This document shows positions 10,560 to 22,190 of a stretch of 64,000 nt of DNA, in pieces. Below the pieces are notes generated by a model. The model did not search any database. It had not been told where the DNA came from and saw nothing but the letters and a program-made list of their open reading frames with translations. Position 1 is the first letter of the stretch. Every line of letters starts with the position of its first letter. This stretch comes from Theocolax elegans (taxonomy: Eukaryota; Arthropoda; Insecta; Hymenoptera; Cerocephalidae). The position numbers and the translations under genes were made by a program. The DNA is taken from assembly GCA_026168455.1 (NCBI GenBank), contig CM047426.1:43728307-43792306 (forward strand), in the 5' to 3' direction.

Positions 10560-11170
10560 CACATAACGACGACTATAGCCTACGCGTCCGGCTAACTGGA
10601 CGACTCGACGCGCGAGCCGGCCGCCTAGGTCTCCAGCTGACAATTTTTCGCTTTTTTAAACAAGCTTGATTATTGTTAGCCTTTTTCGAGTTTATCTAAG
10701 GCTATGAATGTGTGGTTTTGCATAAACAATAACCATATATAATTATTATTTTTATTAAATAAACAATTGATATTATTTGTAATCTATCGCATTTTAAAAC
10801 GGATTTAAATATTATGTTTTGTTTTCGTTTTTAGAAATATATCTAAAGTCTATAGATAATTGGTGTTGTGTTAAACAATAACCAAGTAAAATAATTATTT
10901 TTTTATTAAATAAACCATCTAAACATTTTTGTCATTTGCTTCACCAAGACATCGTATGACCTCCGTCGCTGATTAGCACCGGTTTGGGAGCATGAAAAGA
11001 GCGACGTTAAAATAATTAAAAAAAAATCCCCGGAAAAACCATTTCTAGCCTTACACACCAACGAATATAGCCTACGCGGCCGGCTAACTCGACGACTCGA
11101 CCGGCGAGCCGGCCGCCTAGGCCTCCAGCTGACATTTTGTCGTGTTTTCTGTACCGAACAAACTTGGTAA
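10560..11170. repeat. Duplicated GC-rich hairpin block in AT-rich DNA
   Basis: Two copies (about 10570-10650 and 11055-11135) of a GC-rich palindrome. In copy 2 CCTACGCGGCCGGCT pairs with AGCCGGCCGCCTAGG with one mismatch around a ~20 nt loop; copy 1 keeps the same arms with two mismatches. Between them an AT-rich ~140 bp motif (AAACAATAACCA...TTATTAAATAAAC) occurs twice (10680-10770 and 10800-10915). Confidence 0.75.
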
Positions 11171-11607
11171 TCGTGCAACGGCACACAAGCCGTCACTAGT
11201 TATCCGAAAATTGCGCGTGCGCATGCGCGTTCGTATTCTGGTGTAACGAGAGAGAGAGAGGGAAAGAGATGGAAGCATGCAAGCCAACCGTGGCCTCTAA
11301 ATAAAAATATTTTGCTTTTTTATTGTATTTGTTTTCCATTGTTTTCCCGATTAAATAAGCTAAGAATGTCGTCATTCTTCAATGCATAAGCACGACTTTT
11401 ATTATACGTCTTTTATTGATATAAGGCCGGTGTATGAATTATGGTATTTAACGCCATATTGCTACAACCATTTGCTCATGTGCTTCCACGTTAAGTATAC
11501 AATACATAGTACAGACTAAGCACGTCGTGCACTCTAGCGGCGAAATTGATACTAAGATAACTTTGTCAATAATATAAACTATTTATTTTTGTCAATATTA
11601 TGTAAAA

Positions 11608-11812
11608 CCCAAATACAGAAGAACTAGATAATGGTGCAATATGTCTTTCTACAAAGTTCCAGATCAATACAACAGGGACACCCTAAAAAATTTCTGCACG
11701 GAAAAATGACTATTTTTTCCGTGCAAACTTTTTTTAGGATGTCCTTCATATATTGACTTCAAACTTCGTATAAATGCGTATTATGTGATTATCTAGTGCT
11801 TCTGTATTTGCA
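11608..11812. mobile_element. Foldback / MITE-like palindrome, ~205 bp
   Basis: Ends pair as AAATACAGAAG...CTTCTGTATTT, then ACTAGATAATG / TTATCTAGT; the centre forms a strong hairpin with TGCACGGAAAAA / TTTTTCCGTGCA flanked by GGACA and TGTCC. No coding capacity. A non-autonomous DNA transposon is the simplest reading. Confidence 0.7.
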
Positions 11813-12291
11813 TTTTGCAAATAAAACCATAATATGTTCATCAAGTGTAATAATGTATCCATCTGACTCGGTCGGTAATAATCTAGTATGGCACCCTCTT
11901 ATGCTGACTTTTGCGGATTTATGTCGACATTGGCGTAAATTCAGCTACACGCGAGGGTACTTATGCTGACTTAGGGATTTATGCGGACTGTTATACATAC
12001 CCTTTTTTAACCAAATTTGGGTTAAAAAATTAAAAATTTCATTTTATTTTGAAATTGAAAAGCGAGTTTGGCGCTAAAAAGCAAGATCGATCCCGTTAAA
12101 GTCGATAACCTGACGGATAATTATTTTTTAAAAACACAATCTAAGTTTATACTAAAGATAGAGTCCGCATAACTGCCGATTCATAGATTTATATAAAAAC
12201 ATTTATTTCAGAATAGTATATGCCCTGTTATACTAATTATTATTTATGTATTCGAATAAATCCTATCTTATGTAGTACATAATCCAATAGT

Positions 12292-12710
12292 TTAAGGGGA
12301 CGCCCAAGCCACTTTAGAAATTCAAATTTCTCGCCAAAAATGTAATCGATTATTTCGTGTTTATTGTAAAACTAATTATTTGAAATAAAAAAAAAAGTTG
12401 TCCCCCCTAGCTGTCATAAAAAGGACTATTGCCGCCAAGCGAGAGTAAATAATATTGTTTCGTTTTTCTCAAAACTTTGACCTACTAAACGTAGAGGTTA
12501 TGTTTTACCATTTTTAGTAGTTCAAAGTTTTCAGAAAAACGAAACAATATTATTTACTCTCGCTTGGCGGAATTTTTACTTTTTATGATAGCTAGGGGGG
12601 ACAACTCTTTTTTTTATTTAAAATAATTAGTTTTACAATAAACACAAAATAATCGATTACATTTTTAGCGCGAAATTTGAATTTCTAAAGTGGCTTTGGC
12701 GTCCCCTTAA
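12292..12710. mobile_element. 419 bp near-perfect palindromic foldback element with TTAA ends
   Basis: Arms of ~185 bp pair almost base for base: TTAAGGGGACGCC at the left matches GGCGTCCCCTTAA at the right, then GCCACTTTAGAAATTC, AATCGATTA, GGGGGGACAA and AAGCGAGAGTAAATAATATT each with their complement. The loop (~12490-12520) is short. TTAA at both outer ends matches the TTAA target duplication used by piggyBac-type transposases (family knowledge), but because TTAA is itself a palindrome the duplication is not proven here. Confidence 0.85.
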
Positions 12711-12809
12711 TATCGAAAAACTCCTTCTACCAAGGTGTAAGAATTTGCAAGTATGGTGTTATTCCGATCACACTTTTACAATTGTTATCTAATAGCTTAT
12801 AATCTAATT

Positions 12810-13040
12810 TTAACGCACAACTTTTTTCTACTTAAAACAATAACTTATTAAATTTGTTAAATTCTTAAAAAGCTTTCGCAATAGAAAGTACTGAAATCAA
12901 ATTGGAATCGATAAGACATTTATCAACAGAAATACTTGTCAATTCCATTTTGATTTCAGTAATTTCTACTGCGGAAGTTGTTTGAAAATAAAAAGAAATT
13001 AAGTTATTGTCTTAAGTAGAAAAAAAACATGCGTTAAAGT
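12810..13040. mobile_element. Second palindromic MITE-like element
   Basis: Imperfect inverted repeat: TTTAACGCAC...TTTTCTACTTAA...AATAACTT on the left, AAGTTATT...TTAAGTAGAAAA...GCGTTAAA on the right, with the inner arms TACTGAAATCAAATTGGAAT / ATTCCATTTTGATTTCAGTA. A partial relative of its right half lies at about 13332-13440. Confidence 0.75.
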
Positions 13041-15240
13041 GAGGGTTACCATTTAGAATTTTTCTGTCCTCTAGTATGTTATATAAATGAAATCGTACCG
13101 TGTGAGTGCAACGAAGAAAAAGTACCTCTATCTGGCAATCCTGGTTAAAATTAGGTTATTAAATGTTAGATATCTAGGGTAAAAGTGTTATTGGAATTAT
13201 ACCATATTCACGTATTTTTACATCTTCGCAGAAGGTGTTTTACGATATTTAACGATTAGATTATATATTACATAAAGTTTGATATAATAAAAAAAAATTA
13301 AAGTATAACAAATAGTGTAGGTCATACTTTTCTGAAATAAATGTCTTATTTTTCAATAGAAATACTTATCTATTCCATTGCGATTTCAGCAATTCTGTTG
13401 TAGTATCTTTTTGTATGCTTTTAGTTATTTATTTCTACTAATAAACAACACGCTTGATTATTGGTAAATGAGTATCAAAAGATTTTATATTTTTTTTTAT
13501 TCTCTTTGCTCATCACCCCGTATACCCATTATTAAATGCAAAATTAGCGTGACGCATATTTGACGCTTACTGAAATGACAATTCCAAGCTCGACGTACGC
13601 GCTCACGCTCGCACATGATTACGTTTTCACACTTTTTGTGTATACCAAACTTACTAATACGATATTTTAATGATTTTTCAATAAACTATAGATACTTACA
13701 CTTACATATATTAGTTATTAATAATATTAAGTAGGTATATTTTATTATATTAATTAAAAATTTATATGTCGCAGAGTATCAAAATTATATTGAAAAATAT
13801 TTTTCTATTTCCAAGTAATATACACTGCTTATCAAATCTAATGTATTTATAGGAATAAATTGTTTTTACAATTATAAAAAAATATGCAATAACTAAGTTG
13901 TTAAATTTCTGTCGCATATTACTTTATAATCTGCATGCTGTGATTAATTGAAATAACACAAATCTTAGTTTTCTTCTTTTATATTATTAACTACTTCATT
14001 GTATTATACATTTTTACACGTGTTTTCTCATTGACACGAACAAAACGAAATACATTTAACTCCGGTCGAGACACAATTGCACGATTCTGTCGAGCATTTT
14101 GTACATGTACAGTTATATGCTAACTCGTCAACTGTTGGTAACAAAATTTCAACTTTTTGTGGGAGCAATAAATCACCGTCGAAAGAAAAGAATCCTATAC
14201 GTGTTATAGTTCATATAATTATTAAATATTATGCACTTGCCAAAGTATCGAACACATATATCGGCTTTATAGAAAATAAAAAATAGAGAACGATAAAGCA
14301 TCAATTTAATTATACTATATTATTTTTTAAATTTATTTTGGTCAATGTGAAAAACATTGAGATCAAGATAGATTTATTATAAAGATACAAGTATAAATAC
14401 CTTCAAATAATGAAGTTTAATGCAAGTATACATTACATTATGTAAATACAATATGATACAGTAATATAATATAAGAAATATAATTAAAATATGTAATAAT
14501 ATAAATTTATTTTTTGTACAAATCGTTATATGTTTGTTCAGATTAAATAATATTATAACTTAAGATAAAAAAGGAAATACCAATACTTGCATAAAAATAT
14601 AAGCATAGTTTTTATGGTTAGAGTTTTATATTATCACTTTCTCTTTCTCTCTTGCTCCCTTTCTCGTTCTCGTTTCTCGGGTGAATATGAAGTCTTAATC
14701 TTGCAATAGTCCGTTGCAATGTTGTACAACTAATAATACCAAAATGGAATAGTGTTGGAAAAATTACGTAAACAACTAATTGAAACTCATAACTTTTCAC
14801 AACAAAAACGGCCAGACGATACAGCTGTGATGAAAGTATTTACTTGATACTAGCTCCCTCTTACGGCCACGTTATAACTTCTTCTATGTTTTTACCACTG
14901 TGCGCGTTCTTTCACGGGCTGGAAAAGAGTGTCTTTCTTTCCCTCTTATATGTTCACTTATCGCTCAATTTCAACTTTTTTCCAAGTATAAATATAGATG
15001 TATACGGGTAATGTGAAAAGGGAGGAAGTAAAAATCAAGTAAAGGAATTCGACATCCAATTTCTTTATCGCGACTTGTCTTAATTATGCAATAATTATAT
15101 CGCTCAAAACTAGATGTAAACCAAAAATATATGAATAGGAAAAACGGTGTTTTATAAATTTCACAAAAATAAATAGTATATAATAAACGGTTATGAAAGG
15201 AAAAATACGATGACTGAGTTAGCTTTATAATAAGGCTTAC
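13041..15240. other. AT-rich region, no recognised gene
   Basis: Strongly AT-rich. The partial palindrome copy at 13332-13440 is the only repeat I identify. Short open frames (for example 14077-14286, 69 codons) have no recognisable domain and I do not call them genes. Confidence 0.5.
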
Positions 15241-16210
15241 GCGTCTATACTTGCGTCGGGCGCTGTCGCCCCTTTGTAACCCTTGAGTAACAGCAAAGAG
15301 TATAGGGAACGATGCGCGCGCAGGAACGTGAGTATTGTGCGGGAGAAAGTGAGAAAGGTATCAAGATCGCGCGCGCACGGTGAGACAACCTTATGTCGAG
15401 CAGGTCCGACAATCTTTTTGTTGTGAATAAAAGAACTAAGGTGTCAATCTGTTTGTGTGTGGGTGTGAGGTATTGCTCCCCACCAACCTCCACGTCGGTG
15501 TGCGGAGTAGCACGTCCTGCCGTACAAAGAAGAAGCAAGCAAGGAGTCGGCAGTCGTCCCGACCAATGGAGTGAGAGAGAGAGAGATAGTGCCGAGGCCA
15601 AGCTCTCTCAGTCGCCCAGCCTTTTCCCGCCGATACGACTTACTCAGATTCGCGTTAAGTAGTGCACCACATATAGACCCGCGTGTCTTATTAATATTTC
15701 GTATCCCGATTTACCTCGTATGGTTCATGAGAGGAAGCGTTCCCCTTTTTACCCCTCTCGTGACAAACCCCGCCCGGGTAGACAGGTCGGTGGTTCGCGG
15801 GAGCCACTTCACAAGAGAAGGCGCGCGTGACGTAGGCAGCTTGTACGATAGAGCTCCCTGCGTCAGAGATACATACGTCACACGGTGTGACGTATAGCCA
15901 TCAGGTTAAGCAGCCGATCATTCCCGGATCGGTTGCTCAGTTCTCGTTCATTAATAAGTGTTAACGATTTGTTTTCGGGCTGACCTCGGGGGTAGTCATC
16001 GGTACGACTCCTCTTGAATTAATGATTGTTAATTTATTATTACGTGATTGTTTATTTAATAAATTGACTCGGCGAGACGATCTTTCTCGCCGATTAACAT
16101 AATATCTCGGTTGTTGATAACGTTTTACCAGTCATAGTCCTCTCCCACGAATACCGCCCTCTCCGGCGTATATCCTATTTGGCAATTTTGGTCATAGGGC
16201 CCAACACACA
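15241..16210. other. GC-richer island with LTR-like 3' end
   Basis: Base composition shifts to CpG-containing sequence with overlapping short frames on both strands and no recognised domain. At 16069-16093 a hairpin CGGCGAGA/TCTCGCCG occurs, and at about 16172 TTTGGCAATTTTGGTCATAGG begins with TGG like a tRNA primer-binding site. It could be an LTR with primer site or a host promoter/first exon; I cannot decide. Confidence 0.3.
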
Positions 16211-17644
16211 ATATTAAAGTCTAACGAGGTGTTTGACGTTGTTAACGACATTGCACGAGAATCAAAGTGATTCCCGGCCGCATCGTGGGACTGTACACTT
16301 AGGTTGGTAAGTTGGGACAGATTGGGCTTACCCGGGGGCCTTACATGCCCCAGTATCCACCCCATTACATATATATATATATATATATATAAACTTCCCA
16401 ATAGGGGTTTATGACGCCTGACATAATAAATTTGTATCTTCTGTCTCCTTCCACCCACTGGTTGGAATGGGAGTGGGCGGGTTATGGAGCCCTGACGTCA
16501 TAACCCGAACCTCTCTCTTGCTCGTTCTAAAGTACGTATCTTCTCTCTCTGTCATATATATATATATATATATATATAATTATGTAGAGAGCACTATCGT
16601 TGACTATATAAGCCGCATCGAGATTCATTTTCACTTACATGGACTCCCTTCGGTCAGATACAATACAACTGACGACATGTTTAGACCCTGCATAATTTTT
16701 GTAAATTTAACTTGATTTCTCTCCCTTAAATCATCTCCCTCTCTTAATAATCGTGTTTTATGAAAAATTCAATTTTATGTAAAATAAAATATATAAAATA
16801 CAATATATAAAATAAAATATATATAGGTATAATATCGATCACAAGGATGTAACATCACAGACGGCGGCGAAGAAAATTTTATCTGGAAAATGTGTTAGCA
16901 ATAAAGTAAAAGCATTTTAATATAATATAGATATATATTTATAGGTAGATGATTAAATTTATACGGTACTGGTTCAGATAAGACTAATTTGATGTACTGA
17001 AGAAGTAGATACAAAATTTTAGCATAAAACCTTATTTTCTCAAAAGCTAATTTTATTATTTTTCAATATTATATGTATTAAAATCCTGAGTCGACCATTC
17101 AATTTCTATCAATACGATTAGTCTAAATTCGTTGGATTACTTACATTCGCTTAATTCAACACATAATTGAATTCAAAGTTGTATCGTCCTTAAATTATCA
17201 TTCCGTATATAAAAATACTGTATTTTATTGATAATAAATTACTACTAGATGATTAATTTTATGATGTATTAATTGCAGTAAATTAAAAGACTTTTCGTAG
17301 TAATAGAAATTGTATCAATCGATGAAAAGCAAAAAATGATATTATCACAAAATTTTATTACAGATTTTTTAATAAATATAAAAAGTTTATCAAATATAAA
17401 AAGTCGACAAATTCAGCCTCCGAATATCTTAGGAAGATAATATTGTTGAAAAATTTAGGTCTGGATCGGATATAGAGCAGTTCCAATATTATAAGAAACA
17501 TCAGTTTAGCAAAGTAGTGGGCTTAATATTTTGTAAAGAACCTAGTGGAAAAAATTTTGTTTGGAAACTATTCAAATTTATGCCAATGTGCTTGAAAACT
17601 TTGACATGGCAGTTTGTATTGCATGCCGTATCCAAATTATCCGT
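16211..17644. other. AT-rich region with two (TA)n microsatellites
   Basis: (TA)n at about 16368-16391 and 16555-16577. Otherwise AT-rich with no recognised gene. Confidence 0.5.
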
Positions 17645-18850
17645 TTATTCAATAAAAAAATCGTTAAAGTCTGTATACTTATAAAATATACTTATTAAAT
17701 TGTCATTTATTATATAATTTTCAGTTTCTTCAGTTGCTTCTTCATTTATCCATAGTATTTCAGTTCTCGGGAAAATATCCACATTTTCCCTAGACGTAAT
17801 TATTTCTTTTTTATTCATTTTACAAATAGAACTAATATTGTTATCACGAGGTTCGCATTTATCGTCCACCTCGATTTCATAATCCACTTGTACTTGACAA
17901 TTATTAACTGTTTTGTCGAATAAATTTTCTTCATATTTTATTTCATTTTCATAATTAACACAAGATGGATTCTTAGCCATCCTATCGCGCAATGGTACTT
18001 CACTAATATCATAATTTGCAGTAATTTCGCCAACTTGTCCTTTAATACCTGGTTTAGTCGCATCACAGACTCATGATTACATGTTTTCATCGTTTATTTG
18101 TAATCGTTCTTCCTTTATTAATCATAACAATTTTCACTTACTTCACTTGCATAATTCTTTAGATCCGACTCCTCGTCAATTTCACTTACAACGACTGTCT
18201 AATTGTGTTTCTGTTTTAACTTAGCAAGATCTTCAGTCCACTCGTAGTATGCTTTGATATGTTATGAGCGTTGAAGCCCGGTATTAAACCTAAAGCTTCC
18301 CTTAGCGATGGATCTCGAATTTGAGATGTCAATTCGTCTTTAATCTTAAAGAGTTTGCTTGTTCGACTTATATTAGCTTATCGTCGAGTACTTCCGCTGT
18401 GTCTGTCACTAAAACCTTTGCTTCCTCAGTCTCTTTTTCAATCAGAGCGGAAATAATATTTAACGCGCCTTTAATCTTATTAATGATACCTTTAAGAGTT
18501 GTCCCTTTTGGACACTTTCTTGTAAACTTCCTACGATTTTAGGTTCCTCGAGTTAAAAATCTAACAACTCTTTTTTTACTTCAGTCGCAAGCCGTTTTCT
18601 TACCGAGCTTACAACATTATCCGGTGTTAAAATCAGTGGTTCATAAGAACGATTAATTGGGGCTGGCGCACTAAAACTTATAGGATCATTCGCGATAAGT
18701 TCTTTTTGTTCTTCGTATTTCAAAACAGCGTGTTTTAAGCTAAAATGTTTTACGCGCGTGGCAGTAATTATCGTATCTTCTTGCTCGTGTTCACTAACTT
18801 CGGTATTAGAAAGATGGGTTGGAAAAAAGGGGTCTCTACATGAAAAATTG
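17645..18850 (-). pseudogene. Decayed acidic reading frame, unrecognised
   Basis: The minus strand from about 18830 to 17645 yields coherent protein-like stretches interrupted by stops and frameshifts. Near 18820-18560 there is a run with TATRVKHFSLKHAVLKYEEQ and SSVRKRLATEVKKELL; near 18480-18390 a helical run IINKIKGALNIISALIEKE; near 18330-18270 IRDPSLREALGLIPGFNA; and an intact 115-codon end (17992-17645) that is acidic and Asn-rich. I recognise no family. The consistent strand and amino-acid character argue against chance, so it may be a degraded host or element gene. Confidence 0.45.
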
Positions 18851-19207
18851 TGAGATATTTTTATAGATAATCAAGTAATTGCTGTATTTGTTTCTAGTCC
18901 ATCCTTTAAATAATTTATTTCTTTTGTCAAATTTTGCACTGTTTCGTAGGTGTTTTAATTGAATTGAGAGTATCGAAAGTCTGAACTTTTCTTTGTATAA
19001 ATTTAATAATGTATCATTTATAAAAAATTCTATATTCGTGTTTCTTTGATTATTTACTAATAATAATGAGTATTTTTATGTGAACCTCACATTTTTTTCT
19101 AAACACATTATTCCATTAATCTCTTCTTATCTTTTAATCTTTTTTTCTCTTAAAAATAAGAGTTTCCTGGCCGATGCATTCAAGCTATTAAAATAATTAA
19201 TACAATC
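18851..19207. other. AT-rich spacer
   Basis: No gene recognised between the decayed frame and the repeat that starts at 19208. Confidence 0.5.
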
Positions 19208-19408
19208 TGTCACGTCCAGACTTGGAACAATCATTATAAAAATGTTACAAGAAGGCATATGGTTAATAAACATTTCGCGTTCCTTTCGTTCTTGTTATGA
19301 CTAGGACTAGCCGTACGTTTCTGGGAGTATCGAGCAAACATTTGACAGCAATTTCAGGATATAGTGTGGTATTATAAATACATATTTTGACTTATAGAAT
19401 TCATGCAT
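19208..19408 (+). repeat. LTR-like repeat X, copy 1, left part (split by BEL/Pao)
   Basis: Begins TGTCACGTCCAGACTTG and matches 45684-45890 block by block (TTACAAGAAGGCA, GGTTAATAAAC, TCGCGTTCCTTTCG, GACTAGGACTAGCC). The match resumes at 25946 after the BEL/Pao insertion. The TG start suggests an LTR, but the far end is not defined. Confidence 0.7.
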
Positions 19409-19761
19409 TGTTGCGAAAAGTCTTGGAAAAGTACGAGAATAAAGGCGAGTTGGAGAAAGAGGTGTAATAGGTGCTTTGAGAAATGATTAACTCCACAATT
19501 GTCACGCATTTAACTTTACTTATAACTAACTGTACAAAAATATTAGAAAGTACATGAATCGTGTATCCGCGCTTACACTGTCGTACATGCGTTTACGTCC
19601 GCGTTGAGTACGAGTCTGAGCGTAGAAACGTTGCCTAAACGTAAACACTGTGTTTGTGTATGTGTGCGCGTGAACAATATAAGAAATAACGAGTGTTGTA
19701 TATTTGTATGAGTAAATGTGCTGTTGCTCGAATTTAATTTAAAATTTGAGGTTTTGGAACA
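19409..19761 (-). repeat. BEL/Pao 3' LTR
   Basis: ~353 bp, begins TGTTCCAAAACC and ends CTTTTCGCAACA in element sense. It differs from the 5' LTR at about four sites, all transitions, at least three of them affecting CpG dinucleotides. The end of the integrase frame (stop at 19734) lies inside it. A G-rich polypurine tract (GGTGAGGGCGGGCGGGA, 19762-19778) abuts it. Confidence 0.93.
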
Positions 19762-22190
19762 TCCCGCCCGCCCTCACCAGTCCGTGGTGAATCAGTATCT
19801 TCCTGATCGAAAGGCAGAATGCAAATCTTCGATATCGGTCTAATGAGCGTTGATGTTGCTGTTTTGAGTTTGACAACTCGCACGAGTCCGTCCTTCCCTG
19901 GTAATGTCTCGATGATTCGTGCAAGTGACCATTTACATGGAGGCAGGAGATTTGTGCGTATAAGACACATTTTTCCGGGTTCGACGTTGCGTTGTTGGGT
20001 TCGCCATTTTGGTCTTTGCTGCAGTTCCTGAAGATATTCTGTAGACCATCTCGACCAAAAATGTTCATACATTTGGCGAAGCAGTTGCCAACGAGAAAGA
20101 CGAGGAGTTGCAATGTCTAGAGTTGATGGTTCAGGCACGGTGGTAAGAGTGTCCCCGATAAGAAAATGTGCTGGCGTGAGGACGGAGAGATCCGATGGGT
20201 CGTCCGTGAGAGGTTGTAATGGCCTTGAATTAAGGCATGCCTCGATCTGAGAGAGCATGGTGCTCATCTCTTCAAACGTTAACAAAGCTTCACCTATAAC
20301 TCGTTTGAGGTGAAACTTCACCGATTTAACCGCCGCTTCCCACAATCCTCCAAAATGAGGAGCCGAAGGGGGGTTGAGTCGCCATTCAGTTCCGTCGTTT
20401 GCCAGATGACGAGCGATGTCTTGATTTTGAAGTTTAGCTGTCTCGAAAAGACCGCGAAGTTCTCGATCCGCACCGATGAAGTTGGTACCGCAATCACTTG
20501 ATAAAGTCGCGCAAATGCCTCGATGTGCGGTAAATCTGCGAAAAACATGTAAAAAATCATTGGTGGAGTAACCTGAAGCAGCTTCGAGGTGGATAGCACG
20601 CGTCGTAAAACAAACAAATACGGCTATATATCCCTTGTATGATTTTTGTCCTCTTCCTGGAGAACACTTCACGTTGATGGGTCCTGCATAGTCTACTCCT
20701 GCATGTAGGAATGGTCTCGATGGTTGCACTCTTGATTTAGGTAAATTGGCCATAATTTGAGTAGATGGTATTGATCGATGACGCCAACAAGGCAAACATT
20801 GGAACAGTACCCTTTTGACAAGTTGTCTTCCACGAGGTATCCAAAATTTTTGCCTGATATAATTGAGGGTGGTCTGTGTTCCACCGTGTAATGTCTTGTT
20901 ATGAGCATCTCGAACTATCAAAAGTGATAGGTGTGATGACGAAGGCAGAATGATCGGATGCTTTTCATCCGGATGTAAAAGGGAGTGTTGAAGTCGTCCT
21001 CCCACTCGAAGTAATCCTTCATCATCGAGATATGGCGATAAGCGACTAACAGAGCTCTTGATTGGAATTGATGATCCACGAGCCAATGAGCGCAATTCCT
21101 CCTTGAAAAACAAAACTTGAGTTTGATGGATCCAAAAATTGAGGGTATTGAGGAGTATACACGGAGTCAACTCCACTATGCCGTCATTTGATGAAATGTT
21201 TTGAGACATTTTTTGTGTAGCCTGCTTTTTGAGTTTCTGAATGAACTCGAAACACCTAGCGGTAACACGTAACAGCCGCTTTAGAGTTGAGATATCTACT
21301 AGGATCTCGTTCTCTTGATGAATTATCTTGGAGCTAAGACTTGATGTTGAACGTATTTCAGGGCGATCTTGGCTCACCGAAAAGTTTACATCTGGAGGCC
21401 AAGAATTTGTAGATGACGTTAGAAAATCCGGTCCATTTGTCCATAAGGTAGATGAGATCAACTCTTGCGCTGATGTGCCCCGAGAGGCAAGATCCGCTGG
21501 GTTCTTCTTACTAGCAATGTGATGCCAGTAAGCTTGAGGGAGTGTCGTTTGTATTTCGGACACTCTGTTTGCGACGTACGTCTTCCATTGAGTAGGATGA
21601 CCTCTGATCCATGAGAGAGTGATCGTTGAGTCTGACCATAGGTGACAGGCAACCTCACCTAGTTCGATTGTAGATTGCGCCCGTTTTATAAGTCTAGCGA
21701 GTAAATGAGCGGCAGAAAGCTCCAAACGAGGCAACGAGACTTGCTTAAGTGGAGCAACTTTGGTTTTTGAGGTTAAAATGATACAGCTCACCTCATCTGA
21801 CACGTTTACAGTACGTAGATAAACGACTGCACCGTAAGCCCGTTCAGAGGCATCTGCAAATCCATGAAGTTCAGTAAATGCTAGAGTTGATGTCAACCCA
21901 GTCCAACGAGGAATTCGATAAAAATTGAGATCATCCAATTTTTCTAAACATTGATTCCAGCGATTCTGTAAATCACCTGGAAGTGGGTCGTCCCAATTGA
22001 GTCCGATGTGCCAAAGACTCTGCATAAAAATCTTGAAGGTGACTGTGTTTGGTGTAATCCACCCAACTGGATCGTAAAGACGCCCGATAAATGAGAGCGT
22101 GCTCCGCTTCGTTGTTTCGGTTTTGATTGGCTCCTTAGTCAGGCAAAATGAAAAGCAGTCTTCAATCGGTTGCCACGAAATGCCTAGCAT
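19734..22190 (-). CDS. pol: BEL/Pao Pol C-terminal part: RNase H, integrase, DUF5641
   Basis: 818 open codons, the longest frame in the window. It starts within the RT thumb/connection (LYDPVGW, 39-45). RNase H residues: Asp113 in GFADASE, Glu157 in LPRLELSAA, Asp187 in WSDST, then NPADLASRG (230-238). Integrase: zinc-binding H430, H435, C465, C468, then the catalytic triad Asp500 (HAGVDYAGP), Asp566 (LSSDCGTNF), Glu618 (FGGLWEAA). A DUF5641-type C-terminus follows (about 690-795). The ATG at 22190 is internal; the native Pol would begin far upstream. The integrase triad and RNase H residues are all present. Confidence 0.95.
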   Translation of the reverse strand: MLGISWQPIEDCFSFCLTKEPIKTETTKRSTLSFIGRLYDPVGWITPNTVTFKIFMQSLWHIGLNWDDPLPGDLQNRWNQCLEKLDDLNFYRIPRWTGLTSTLAFTELHGFADASERAYGAVVYLRTVNVSDEVSCIILTSKTKVAPLKQVSLPRLELSAAHLLARLIKRAQSTIELGEVACHLWSDSTITLSWIRGHPTQWKTYVANRVSEIQTTLPQAYWHHIASKKNPADLASRGTSAQELISSTLWTNGPDFLTSSTNSWPPDVNFSVSQDRPEIRSTSSLSSKIIHQENEILVDISTLKRLLRVTARCFEFIQKLKKQATQKMSQNISSNDGIVELTPCILLNTLNFWIHQTQVLFFKEELRSLARGSSIPIKSSVSRLSPYLDDEGLLRVGGRLQHSLLHPDEKHPIILPSSSHLSLLIVRDAHNKTLHGGTQTTLNYIRQKFWIPRGRQLVKRVLFQCLPCWRHRSIPSTQIMANLPKSRVQPSRPFLHAGVDYAGPINVKCSPGRGQKSYKGYIAVFVCFTTRAIHLEAASGYSTNDFLHVFRRFTAHRGICATLSSDCGTNFIGADRELRGLFETAKLQNQDIARHLANDGTEWRLNPPSAPHFGGLWEAAVKSVKFHLKRVIGEALLTFEEMSTMLSQIEACLNSRPLQPLTDDPSDLSVLTPAHFLIGDTLTTVPEPSTLDIATPRLSRWQLLRQMYEHFWSRWSTEYLQELQQRPKWRTQQRNVEPGKMCLIRTNLLPPCKWSLARIIETLPGKDGLVRVVKLKTATSTLIRPISKICILPFDQEDTDSPRTGEGGRDVPKPQILN

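Noticed and set aside
11880..12180. TTATGCGGACT / AGTCCGCATAA pair as a further transposon
   Set aside because: Only ~11 bp of inverted match plus short direct repeats (TTATGCTGACTT); too little to define an element.
15393..15897. Overlapping 89-118 codon frames in the GC-richer island
   Set aside because: Present on both strands with no domain or splice context; expected in CpG-rich DNA with few stop codons.
16172..16200. tRNA primer-binding site of another LTR element
   Set aside because: Begins with TGG but no polypurine tract, paired LTR or internal coding region was found; kept only as a remark.
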